DNA of 20,030 bases from Gymnopilus junonius (GCA_015501075.1 JADNYJ010000577.1:1-20030); one strand, 5' to 3'. Numbered from the stretch's first letter, positions 9,072-19,385 are shown. Notes: generated by a model not told the origin, from the sequence alone. Numbers and translations are program-made.

Positions 9072-10262
9072 ATGCAGCACCCACCGCCGTCTTCTATTCC
9101 TGTTGGTGTACTAGGAGCTACTGGCACAGTGGGGCAGAGATTCATCACTTTGCTCGCTGCTCACCCTTGGTTCGTGATCAAGGCTCTTGGAGCTTCGCCT
9201 AGAAGTGCTGGGAAGAAATATAGAGAAGCTGTTAATTGGAAGCAGGCCCAGCCAGTTCCTAATGTTGTTAAGGATATAGTGCTTGTTGAGTGTACACCCG
9301 GTGCTTTTGAGGGATGCAAGGTTGTCTTTTCTGGATTAGATGCAGATGTTGCTGGAGAGATCGGTAAGTTTTCTTTTCTTGTGCTGGCGTTTTCGTTTGA
9401 TTCGATAACCTCTAGATTCTGACCTTGTTTTCTTTCAGAGGGAGCCTTCCGAGCTGCCGATCTTGCCATATTTTCCAATGCCAAAAACTTCCGTCGGGAC
9501 CCTCACGTACCCCTGATCGTCCCTCTCGTCAACCCTTCTCATCTCTCTATCATCCCTCAACAACAGTCTCTCTTCACGCCACCCTTAAAACAAGGCTTCA
9601 TCGTCACCAACGCCAACTGTTCAACGACAGGGTATATTATTCCCCTTGCAGCACTGGAAAAGTCCTTTGGTCCCATTGAAGCAGTGATGGTCACCACTAT
9701 GCAGGCCATCTCTGGCGCTGGCTACCCTGGTGTCCCTGGCTTGGATATTCTGGATAATGTGATCCCGTATATCGGGGGAGAGGAAGAGAAGATGGAGTGG
9801 GAAACCCTTAAAATTCTCGGTGGGGTGAGCACAGATGACAAAGGCGTCCTCGCATTCGACATGCACGCGAGGCATCCACTCCGCGTGAGCGCATCATGCA
9901 ATCGCGTCGCTGTCATAGACGGCCACACCGAGTGTGTCTCCGTGCGGTTCGCTAAGCGGCCTCCACCTTCACCACAGCAAGTCCGGGAAGCTCTCGCATC
10001 TTACACCCCTGATGCGCTGGCTCTGGGGTGCCCATCCGCACCTAGACACACGATTGTGGTTCACGAAGAGCCGGACAGGCCCCAGCCAAGGCTGGATAGG
10101 TACTATCAAGACGGAGCGGGTGTGAACGTGGGGAGAGTGAGGCAGTGTCCGGTGTTGGACATCAAGTTTGTGGTGCTGGCCAATAATGTGTCCATCGGCG
10201 CTGCGACGAGTAGCATCATCAACGCTGAGTTTGCGGTGCTCAAGGGGGTTGTGCCATGTTAA
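9072..10262 (+). CDS. HOM2: Aspartate-semialdehyde dehydrogenase (2 exons)
   Basis: ASADH reduces L-aspartyl-4-phosphate to aspartate semialdehyde with NADPH. This is the second step of the cytosolic pathway to threonine, methionine and isoleucine. Exons are 9072-9363 and 9439-10262, with a 75-bp GTAAGT-TTTCAG intron, giving 371 residues, close to other fungal ASADHs. The Rossmann nucleotide loop [12 protein letters not shown] is at residues 12-23. The catalytic cysteine is Cys158 in TNANCSTTG, and the acid/base histidine is probably His260 (IDGHTE). The GAATSS segment near the end matches the family's C-terminal helix. The frame is open back to an ATG at 8898, which would add 58 Ser/Pro/Arg-rich residues. 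I prefer 9072 because the conserved fold starts right after it. The gene symbol is by analogy to yeast. TGACTCA motifs upstream suggest amino-acid-starvation control. Confidence 0.96.
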
Positions 10263-11716
10263 GTCCTTGGCCCGAAAAAGTTGCTTAGAATTTAAAAAGT
10301 TGTACCTTACAATGACGTCTAACGAAATTACTTCATATCGGTGACGAATCTGGAAGTCTATTTCAGGCCTAGTCCTTATCCACGCATCTGACGCTACGAT
10401 TGACAGGTTCTGTTTCGCCTTTCGACTCCGTTCTAACTATATATGGTCAACTACATGCCTAAATTAGCCATGATCGACATTGACAGGCGTTATTTCGTGC
10501 CTTTCACTGCCTGTTATGGTTTCTTTCTATTTTATCCAATTCTACCCCATTTACTAACAGACCCTGACGCTTGGCATTTGTCAACCTTCCTTCCTCGGAT
10601 TTAGCATTGCAATCACATAATACTATCACTATCACATGCCTTTAAACAGTGTTACAATTAGTCTAATTTAAGTGAGCGCGTTCGTCGTCTTTACTTTGTG
10701 CTTGCTGAATATTGCATCCTGATGAGTATATCCCCATTCCACAAATGTCTCCTCATTCGGCGGAAACTGCATAGAGTCCGCGAGCGTTGAAGACTCTGAG
10801 TCCAAGCGCTCCTCGTCCCGACTCCCAGATGTTTATCTTATCTTATCTGGCACGTCAAGTCGGCCAATTGAATTGCAGGTTTAAGCACAATTCTCTCCAT
10901 CGCAATGGGTTAGTACATTCCGATAAGTAAAACGTATTCTTTAGAGACGCAGACAAAGCGGAATTTCCAAAAAATAACCAGCTTAATCCTACATCCACTT
11001 CGATATAAAGCAAAGCCGATCAACGTCTCTATTTCCGCAAATTACTCCCCTTCTCTAGGTTAAGACCATAACACTTTCAGTCCGGTTAATTCCTTCAGAA
11101 ACCCTACGTCATACATCTGATGCGACACGACATTCCGAAGATCAAGTATTGATACTTATACTGTGTCCAGCGTTTCAGTGCAACATCAGGAGCCGTAAGA
11201 ATGCACCGGAGTCTCAAGACGATCAAGCGTAAGGGAGTAGAGGGCTAGGAAAGCAACGAGGTCTGGGGGGCAGTTTTCCACTGAAATGGAGGGCCGCCAG
11301 GACAAAAATGTTCAAGTATAAATTCGAGGATATCATCATAGGTCCGGGCAAAGTTTTTTCCATTCTCTTTCGCCGCGAAGAAATTCTAGAGAATCTAATT
11401 TTGAATATCTCGAAGGTTAGAGAAGGTTGATTAAGAACCAGCCGTCAGCATTGGCTTAGAAGATGTTGTGATCGTCAATATCAATCCTCGGGCCTCTTCC
11501 CCAATGCAGACGTAAAAGCGAGAAAAAAAAAACCTTGCTTTGGCGCTGAATAGAGCCGTCAATCCAAAGAGGGGATTGCCCGTCTTTTCCACTGGTAGCT
11601 TGACCTTGGCCCTTACATTAATTTATCGTGGGTAAAAAGTAGATTTCATAAAATATACGGTTACTTGTAGTCCTTTGAGTCTGACCAGCCATCCTTACTA
11701 ATTAATTTCAAACCCT
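10263..11716. other. Convergent intergenic region; no confident gene
   Basis: This lies between the 3' ends of ASADH and Dicer and probably holds both untranslated regions. A triple GATA motif (TTATCTTATCTTATCT) is at 10833-10848. A diverged repeat unit with TTGACAGG and GCCTTTC occurs near 10400-10425 and again near 10479-10508. On the minus strand, 11385-11245 is open after an AG and encodes a protein-like stretch around FARTYDDILEFILEHFCP. A neighbouring frame is also open there, so I do not call it a gene. Confidence 0.4.
10833..10848 (-). promoter_or_regulatory. Tandem GATA motifs
   Basis: TTATCTTATCTTATCT is three overlapping AGATAA units on the minus strand, the core bound by fungal GATA factors (nitrogen, iron and light regulators). 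Its position between two convergent 3' ends gives no obvious target promoter, so it may be chance. Confidence 0.2.
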
Positions 11717-14700
11717 TCACTCAGCTCCACTGTGTTTACTTTCGTCGACTTGATGATTCTTCTTCGCTTTTGTCTTCTTCTGCCTCGGTGACTTCTTCTT
11801 CTTCAACTCGTCATAATTCTTTCCTACATCCCTGAGCCGGAATTGTTTGATCGCTTTCTCAGCAGCCGCGTACTTCACCTCCTCCTGACTAGGTTTGCCT
11901 CTCCATTCAGCCGTTACACGAACTTCTTCTTGGCCATCCACGACAACAGCACAGCTAACTTTACCACCTTCTTTGTTAATGTCATAGTCAATGGTCTTGT
12001 CGTTCTTCTGAGACCACATTGACAAGCGCGATACGGGGTGCAGCACGTCTACGTCATCTTCTACAATGTGTTCGAGAAGGGGCATTATGCCAAGGGTGTC
12101 GAGGACGCCACGGACGACCAAAAGGGATCCATTTGAGTCTAAAAATATTGCCCCAATGATACTCTCTATCATGTCGCTGAAGAACTTAGGCGCCTGTAAT
12201 CGAGTAAGGGCCGCCCAAGGGAATATCGTTCCCTGCATCAGGCTCTGGTCTATTTCGTCCCTCCATTTACAATAACGCGTAAATGTGTTCAGCTGGTCTT
12301 CCAGAACTTTGATGCTTGAGTGTAAGAGACATCGCCACAGGTAAATCTCCTGGCTTTCGTGTACTTCTTCGATCACCACCTTTGCGTATCCGTTGCCGTT
12401 AAACCCTGCATTTGGGTCTGGGCGTGGCATAACTGTGTCGACCTTCGAGCTCATTTTCAAGCATATGAAAGATAAAATTTGCGCATTCACTACCGCGCTT
12501 TTCCTGAGATGCATATGGCCTGGACTGTAGTTCTTGCCGGGGGCATGGTATAGGTCATTTGTGACCACCATATCTAGAACGGAGTCGCCAAGAAACTCCA
12601 TACGCTCGTAGCTCGGTGTGTGGTTATCCTGTTGATAACTTGCGTGCGTGAGAGCTTCAATAAGCAGTAGTTTATGAGTAAATGTATATCCAAGCATGTT
12701 TTCGACATCGCCAAGTTGGGAGGGCAAGTTGGCAATTTCATCTGAGTTAAGAACTGGAACACGGGCCAAGATCTGGGATATCCTCAGAGGCAAAGGCTCG
12801 CATTTGATTCCGATGTCGAAAAATTTGATGCATTCATATCCTAATGAAAGGCCACCGTGCAGAAAAGCAGCACCAATGGTAGATTCAACCACGTCCGCCA
12901 GAACTACAGAAAAAGATCATTTAGGATAGGGGCGATGAGAGTTCTTTTTAATCACTACCTTTTGTTGACAATTGTTGGTTTTTTTTTCTCTTTTTTTCCT
13001 TTGAGCCTTCAGCTTCATTTTGAATAGCTGAAGGCTCCGCGACAGGTAAAGGGATATCATTGATTGGACTGCCTAAGGTAGTGAAGTATTTTGGTTTCCA
13101 CTTTTTACCGAGCATTGGATCTGATATTCCACTATAAATCCGTTTTATTTCGTAGCTGAAAGCACGGCCCACCTCTTATAATCCATCTGTACATCTCCCT
13201 TTTTACATTCTCCTTTGCAAGACGCCCATTGGATACCGCGTGGTCTTTCTTCCTAGTGAGGTAACCTTCATGCCACAGTGGGTACTCAGCCATTAGCTGA
13301 ACGCCTGTGACAAACTTGAGCACTGTATCGCCAAGAGTCTCCATGCGCTGATAGTTTTGCCGTTCACCAGATGCAGGCGCCGTTAATGCGATTGTTAGCA
13401 ACGGGAGCGCAAAAGAAGAAAGAGGGCTTGAATGGAAAAGTGTCTTACGTAGTGAATTGGCCGTAATCGTCATGGAAAGTGATCTGAGGACGGAAGGTAG
13501 GAGAAAACTAAACTCAGTTTCCTCGGGCGACAACATAACCACTCCAGAGTAACGCGTTAGCAAGTAATGAACCACTGGAGATTTCTCGGAACTGATAGAA
13601 TCCTCTAGTTCCACGACCTTCTTCTGAGCCAGAGGAATGAGGAAATTGGTCCTTGGTGGATAAGGTTCCGCGACGAGCAGTGGGTACGTGATCTCGACAT
13701 CAGATAGCCGTTTATAACGTTCTCTCAACTTGTCTTCTTCTTCCGTAGGAAGTGGATCGTATTGCCATTTCACAAACTTAAGTGGCCGTCCCATCCCGAT
13801 TTGCCTCTGTACCAAGGTCAGGTCTGTCGGATGCCCGAATTCTTCGCCAAAAATATCCGCCCGTACTGCCAACGGATCAGAATTCATTTTAGAAGTGGCT
13901 TCCGAAATGTTGGAAAGCCATGATCGTCGCGTATCCCATTCTGTGCTAATATCACTCTGCGGTAGGAAAAGATACGCAAAATCGACATTGTCCCACTCCA
14001 TACGGGAACTATTGAGGCCCCAGAATATCCTCCTCGTGAATTCTTGAGCTTTCGTTATTGTAGCACTATCTGGGACGAACTTTCCACTAGAACGAAGAGA
14101 AGTCCTGACGGGAGGAAGGCCAGGACGATAAAGAACAGGTCCAGACTGGATATCAGTGGTACTGCTTCCGACTTCGTGAACAACAGTAAGGGATGTAAGC
14201 CTTCCAAACAAAGCTCCGAACAGTACCAAAGATTGTCAGAACTGTCTTCTTCGACTGGTGCCCAAGGATCGATACTAAGTGAGACCTTGGCGAAGCCTGA
14301 TCTTTTCTCGACATCAGCCAGCATAGCTTTCACTTCATCTTCGAGTTCGGGTTCCATGATACTTGTGATCGGCAGGAGATTGTCGTTCAATAGGCCTGCT
14401 TGATGAAGGGATGCATAGGCTTTAAAAGCAGAGTGACGATGAGCGGAAATGATTGACTTATATATCCTATCAACGGTGAACTGTCGTTCTGGGAGGGGCA
14501 AAGATCGAGGCAAGGTGACAGAGGATCCATACGGGCCTGTATAAAGGACTCGTCCACGAGCTAGATTGTCTATAGTATGCCAGCCTTCTGCGAACTCAGG
14601 GGGTCAAGGTCATATAAAGGACGGTTATCTGCATGCGCCGAGTTTGGAATAACGGCGCAAAAATGCGTCAGATGTGAGATAGCGGAATGGAGTGTCAAAA

Positions 14701-16608
14701 GAGCTCTATAAACATTGTCAGACTTTACGGTTCAGTTTCAAACAGAGAAAATTTACCCGGTAGATTCAACTTTTAGCTCCAAAACCTCTTCCTCATAATC
14801 GTCTTCCATGATAATGTCATCCACTATGAATGATGCATCTCGAAGAGGATCGTTGTACAGGGCAACCATCTGGCGTTCCAAGTCTTCCCATTTCGCAACA
14901 TAGCCTTGCTGTTTACCGCCCTCTTCAAACATGAGAGTAAACGTGCTCTTCCTCTTTCGAGCTCTGCCCCGACTTTGGGCCCAACTTGCCATGTTAGGTG
15001 GTGGGTCCCACCGGATGACGCTGCAGCATGCTTGAATGTCTATTCCTTCTTCAGCCACGGCAGTAGAGACGATAAGGTTCTTCTCGCCAGATTTGAAATC
15101 CGAAAGTGTTGCATCCTGAGATTCCTTCACTAGGGTACGTGTAATGTCCATTATGGAATGGCGACGAGAGCTGTCCGAAGTGCCTAACAAAATTCCAATT
15201 GAGAATAAGTTCTTCGTGCGCGGATGGTGCCTGAGAACCTCTGCAAGGGCAAGGACTGCATCGCGGCGCTCAACGAAAATGATACCGCTATAAGTTTCGT
15301 TCCTCGACTCGACTTCCACTTTTTCGACTAGCAGGCATTCAATCAAGGCACGAACTTTGTCAGAAGAATCATCCCCAATGTCCTCTGGGTAATAAGACAC
15401 CGGAGAAACCACGACACGTTCAAGTATGCCAAGTAGGTAAGCCTTCTCCGTATGTTTCCACGTAACCATTATGTTATCGAAAGGATTTGCTGCTTTCTTG
15501 GCGCGTTCCGTAACTTGCCATACAAACCAATCCGCGGCCCAGGATCCGAGGTCCTTACAAATATCGGTTCCAGCACGTTCAAAATCACGAAGACCTTTAT
15601 GTGTGAATGAGTCCTGCTTGGAAATGACTTTAGACAACTTTTGATCGATTCTCTTATACTCAGAAGATCCAAGCGTAGCCCTGCGTAGTTGGTTTCGAAG
15701 CGAAATGACGTAAGGATCATTTTCTATGTCGAGTGTTTTGATGATAGAGGACAGACAAGCTAAATTGGTGGAGAATGGCATGGTTGTGTCGTCCTGGCCG
15801 TAGTACATGACATGCTTGAAGGTAGGACGATGAACATACTCTGCCAACTCGGAACGGTTACGACGAGGGGCCCTGATTGTGCTATCAAGATTGCTTTCAA
15901 TTTTCCTGAAAAATGAAGTGTCAGAAAAACTACTAATAGGGGAGCAAGACTACGGACTCAAACGCTTTTTCAACATTTCCACCATAAATAGGGCTCGCGG
16001 TGAGCCCCATTACCATAGGCCGCACCGCTTCTGAGGTGACATCAGTGCGAGGAGACAGATCAAAATAGAACTCCATCATAATTCTGTTATAGGGGTGGTT
16101 CTCCACGGCGTGATGGGCTTCGTCAAACACCAAAAGGCTGATATCTTTGCCCATAGATATATATCCATGGCGAAGAGCGTCAAGGAATACCTGGGGAGTC
16201 GAAACCATAATGCGATGTGTACGGAGGACTCTTTCCCACAGTGCTGCGTCCTTCCACTGATCGGGCTCGTTAGAACCAGATACTAGCCCAACTGATACGG
16301 GAAGATAGGTTTCGATCACAGATTTCTGTTGCTCGCACAGTGCCACAGTCGGCGCAAAAAACCAAGAGATCTAAACCAACATTCAATAAAATGCCACTTA
16401 ATATGAGAAAGAGGTGAAAACAAGCCTTCTTGGGCTCTCTCTCCATCTCATGCTTCAACCTCAGGACCGCGATCAGAGTCTTCCCAGAGCCTGTGTCCAT
16501 TGCGATAATGATATTTTTCTGAAGGCTTTCATCGAGCATTTCTTGCTGATATCCCCGAGTAGCAGGCATCTCTTTCAACTCTACGGTAGAAACAGAATGA
16601 TCCGCCAT
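11717..16608 (-). CDS. Dicer-like ribonuclease III, 6 exons, two apparent frameshifts
   Basis: Dicer cuts double-stranded RNA into small RNAs for RNA silencing. Exons are 16608-16426, 16370-15958, 15905-14757, 14705-13173, 13120-12959 and 12903-11717. Their sum plus two bases is 4629 nt, a continuous 1542-residue frame of normal Dicer length. The helicase has Walker A DTGSGKT (38-44), DEAH (144-147), GLTASP (183-188) and motif VI QSRGRAR (509-515). The dimerisation domain starts near 583 ([15 protein letters not shown]). A PAZ-like region follows but is not clear by eye. RNase IIIa has ETLGD (1038-1042) and DVVES (Glu1154); RNase IIIb has EFLGD (1250-1254) and DMIES (Glu1394). A dsRBD-like segment and a lysine-rich tail end it. 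Frame breaks lie at a five-base C run (14599-14603) and near 14145-14165. Intron 1 looks GC-AG. Read literally, translation stops soon after the helicase. Confidence 0.93.
13003..13037. repeat. Perfect 12-bp palindrome inside Dicer exon 5
   Basis: GAGCCTTCAGCT (13003-13014) and AGCTGAAGGCTC (13026-13037) are perfect inverted copies separated by 11 bp. They encode part of the RNase IIIa linker (around [15 protein letters not shown]), next to a lysine-rich stretch. The sequence resembles the core hairpin of the MITE at 17398-17538. Confidence 0.7.
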
Positions 16609-16724
16609 TGTTGTCAAAGTCCAATGTCGTGGTTGTGGTCAAAGAACGAGTCCTAATCGCTGAGCGCTTATCGTTGATCAGAAAGGTCAGGTGGGGTGAT
16701 GATGGTCAAAGCAGTGTTACTCAC

Positions 16725-16864
16725 GACTGCGCAATCTGCCACAACAATTGACACGATTGTGCTAACTGTCTCGCTGGGGTCTGATAGACCTCGGCCTCAA
16801 CAACCAAAGTCAGGCCACTGGGAACTTCCTTGTCCTTACAGGTAGAACTTGACGTCTTGGGCAT
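16725..16864 (-). other. Possible upstream exon or uORF before Dicer
   Basis: An ATG at 16864 opens a 46-codon minus-strand frame (starting MPKTSSSTCKDKEV) that runs exactly to a strong donor, GTGAGT, at 16724. A plausible acceptor, GCGATTAG, lies near 16655. The joined frame does not match Dicer's, because an in-frame TGA lies 30 bp upstream of the Dicer ATG. It may therefore be a leader exon with an upstream open reading frame, a separate small gene, or chance. Confidence 0.25.
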
Positions 16865-17053
16865 CGCATTTTTTAGATGAAAGCATTAGCATTTACTGAA
16901 GACCGGCACAAATATAAACAGAGGCGGTCAGCGAGGAACATAGGAAAGTTGGATACCCTACCAGAAGTACTTACGCCTGGAACCGAATTGGTCGGAAGAT
17001 TGCTGGATGATCTCAACGGTCACGCGCACGTATCGTCACGATATGTTCCATGT

Positions 17054-17087
17054 CACGTGCCGTACCCAAAACGCGTCGCGCGACGCG
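17054..17087. promoter_or_regulatory. E-box plus CpG palindrome with an ACGCGT box
   Basis: TCACGTG is followed 11 bp later by a 16-bp perfect palindrome made mostly of CG steps and containing ACGCGT, the yeast MBF (MCB) core. It is about 465 bp upstream of the Dicer ATG. Function is inferred only from the motifs. Confidence 0.25.
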
Positions 17088-17397
17088 AGTCGCGATAGCT
17101 TAAAAGACCTGGCGGGCAAGCAATTGCCCATACAGATCAAAACGAGTCTTTTTATATATACAGGCTCATTTGGGGCCATTTGGACAGTTTTTGCCCACCG
17201 TGAATGTGATTTAGTCTAAGCTTTGAAAAGTAACAAGTTGTCACGATATAATTTTAGTGACCACTGACCGGTCAACTTAAAAGTTAAGAGATCAGATTTT
17301 GGAGCCATAAAATTGAGTCAAAAGAGAAGAACAGGGGATAAGTTAATGAAATAAAAGGTTCAGGAACAATAGAAGCATCATCTTGGAGTTCAGGTTG

Positions 17398-17538
17398 TAG
17401 AGGTTTATTCGGAACTTCTGTTCGAACGAAAATGTGGAGCCTTCGGCGTCCCTAATTGGCTGAAGGTGCCGTTTTTTTAACCTTCTAACTTGAGATGATT
17501 ATGGATTTTGTTCGGACAGAAGGTGTAAATAACCTCTA
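17398..17538. mobile_element. 141-bp MITE with Tc1-type TA ends
   Basis: The left end TAGAGGTTTATTCGG and the right end (other strand) TAGAGGTTATTTACA begin imperfect inverted repeats of about 36 bp. These also share CTTCTGTTCGAAC versus CTTCTGTCCGAAC and then AAAAT. TA stands at both outer ends (17398-17399 and 17537-17538). The centre folds too, with GGAGCCTTCGGC (17436-17447) against GCTGAAGGTGCC (17459-17470). There is no coding capacity. It fits a Tc1/mariner-derived MITE, but its ends differ from those of the full element at 3546-5742, so that transposase is not its obvious partner. Confidence 0.65.
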
Positions 17539-18308
17539 AGTAATTAGAGATCTATGGACTTGCTTGCTGCCGCGCGCAGGCCCCAAAATCTTCAGAGACG
17601 AGCTGCCAAGGTCTGAGCTAGGGAACAAAACGAGTGAACCCATAAGAAGGAAAATAAATTATGCGTGGGACCCGGTATGAGATCTCACCGGAGGGGATAT
17701 CTCTCTTGGCTACAGACTGGATATAGCACGGAATATCGCACGCAGGAAAAAATATTATTCTGAAAGAATTGGCAAGTACGTGGACTAGATAACAAATCAT
17801 GGATTATGAAGTGATATACGACCATGCACAAGTCAGTGAAATGAGGGCCTCTGAATATAACGTTATCGGTAACTCACCTTTATTAATTAATAAGGCAGTA
17901 AGATTCCGTTCTAATGCGCGATACGTTACGTTTTTAATTCGGTTCACAGAAATGATGAGACGCAAAGCACACTTGAGCCTGAGTAGGCTGAATAATCTTC
18001 CTTCGCACGGGCAGAAAATTATTGTGCCGTTTATAGGTAGAGAACGAGTTTTCTCCGAGGACCGATAAGTAGTAGATACGCGTAATACCAGTCGAGGAAG
18101 CCAGGCTAGAAAAAAAGGTCCCCTCACACGTACCACAACCCTCAAAACGTTGGTCAGATCGAAATTAATGACACGCTTTTGAAAAGAGGGACGTATCTGT
18201 ATCCACGAAAAGAACTGAGTTCTGGGCGCTGTGAGGAGCGCCTGTGAGGAGGTCAGCGGACCAGGACATTGCCAGGACGGAGTGAACCTTAGAGACGTTT
18301 CCTCGCCG
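17539..18308. other. Intergenic; no gene seen
   Basis: Open frames here overlap on both strands and show no domains. A short tandem-like repeat, GCGC(C)TGTGAGGAG, occurs twice near 18227-18251, just upstream of the TATA box at 18309. Confidence 0.4.
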
Positions 18309-18316
18309 TATAAATA
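18309..18316 (+). promoter_or_regulatory. TATA box
   Basis: TATAAATA is an exact consensus TATA box. It lies 56 bp before an ATG at 18365, a spacing compatible with a start of transcription near 18340. It is the only clean TATA box I noted next to a plausible splicing unit. Confidence 0.4.
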
Positions 18317-18364
18317 GGTGCCTCTCACGCGTGGCTCTGGGTGGTTTGGTGGATTGACCTTTCT

Positions 18365-18610
18365 ATGCCACTCTTGCGATCAAGCGTTACATCGAACAGG
18401 CACACAGCTCGGCCAGTTCCTGTCTGTCAACGCAACTTCAGCAAGCAAGGACGTAAGTACAAGGGAATCATCTGCACACCAATTATTTGAAGCATCCCCG
18501 TTTCACAAACGTTACCGCTGCGAAGAAGAGGACCGACCTGGAAATAATCTAAGACGCCTTACTAACCCCCGTACGAGCCGCGAGGAAGTATAGCAAATGT
18601 ATGGATGTAG
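18365..18610 (+). other. Possible small spliced transcript or micropeptide gene
   Basis: An ATG at 18365 opens 29 codons (beginning MPLLRSSVTSNRHTARPV) up to a perfect donor, GTAAGT, at 18453. A perfect branch-site TACTAAC follows at 18560-18566, and an acceptor AGTATAG ends at 18593. Splicing would give a 34-residue peptide ending at 18610. The basic, Ser/Thr-rich and acid-free sequence resembles a mitochondrial presequence, but the product is far too short for a normal gene. It could be a non-coding RNA, an incomplete model with more exons, or chance. Confidence 0.3.
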
Positions 18611-19385
18611 ACTGAAGACTTTTGCTCGAGATTTGTCAAGGTTTCATATATGGCAAGACTGGTAAAAGAGGGTGCACCTTGGTCGCTTTGCGAGGTAAGA
18701 TGCCGGTTCGGCCGTACTCTGTGTCCGTAAAATCGTGACACCTTAAGTACTACGCCGATGCCATCCCCGTTGAGTTAACATTGGTGTATTGGTGACCGCC
18801 GAGAATTTGGCATATGATCTAAATAAATCACGTTGTCGGTGAATTGCAGAGGCATAGCGACCTTGGTACTTCCGCTGCCTGAAGTGATGCTCTCTCGTCA
18901 TGAGAAGGGGTGGGAAGCAGATGTGAATGACCAATGAAAAACGGCGAGCCGATCTTCACACCGAGTCCCGGGTTTTTCTCCTAGACCCGTGTTCACCAAC
19001 TCATGGAAATGCTGAAGATTCAATAGCCGCAAGATGAAGTTGCCAAAGCAAAAAATTTCTTGAAAGATCACATGTGCAGCCTGAGTGTAAAAGTAACAAG
19101 TTGGCACCTCGAATGGTGAATACTCGAGGCAGAAGAGTCCGATATACGGCGAACTCTAAAACGAGATTATCCTCGCCTCGTCAGGCATTTCTGAGGAGAC
19201 ATGATGGTAGCAGACTGAGATTCTGGAGTCCGAGTTCAAAGTTGAAGGTGTCTCCAAAGTGGCAGTGCGCGCAATGATGCTCACGTGCAAGAAACTTATT
19301 TGGTTTGGAAGCTCATCACAATCAACGACGAGGAGGGATCGTCGTCATCGTTAGTCTTATCGTGCAAGCGTCAACGTCCTCAACC
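18611..19385. other. Intergenic, EMC6 upstream region; no gene seen
   Basis: I see no gene here. A 15-base exact repeat, AAAAGTAACAAGTTG, occurs at 19089-19103 and at 17226-17240, each followed after one base by CAC. This may be chance at this window size. The end of the stretch should hold the EMC6 promoter and leader. Confidence 0.4.

Larger units (their letters stand above)
16609..17397. other. Dicer upstream region
   Basis: This region holds the Dicer leader and promoter. A CACGTG E-box is at 17054-17059. A perfect 16-bp CpG palindrome (CGCGTCGCGCGACGCG) is at 17072-17087, and it overlaps an ACGCGT cell-cycle-type box at 17071-17076. A plus frame from 16877 to 17098 is open for 73 residues but resembles nothing I know. 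See also the possible minus-strand exon at 16725-16864. Confidence 0.4.

Noticed and set aside
13121..13172. A third Dicer frameshift after WIIR
   Set aside because: A 52-bp GTGGGC-ATATCAG intron joins WIIR to [13 protein letters not shown] in frame, so no frame break is needed.
17804..18328. A 174-residue minus-strand open frame
   Set aside because: There are no recognisable motifs, a TATA box of the opposite strand lies inside it, and the residue pattern (Arg, Ser, Leu and Phe rich, no domain) looks like chance.
17226..19103. The 15-base repeat AAAAGTAACAAGTTG as a mobile-element mark
   Set aside because: A single exact 15-base match in 20 kb is near chance level, and no inverted ends or target duplications accompany it.
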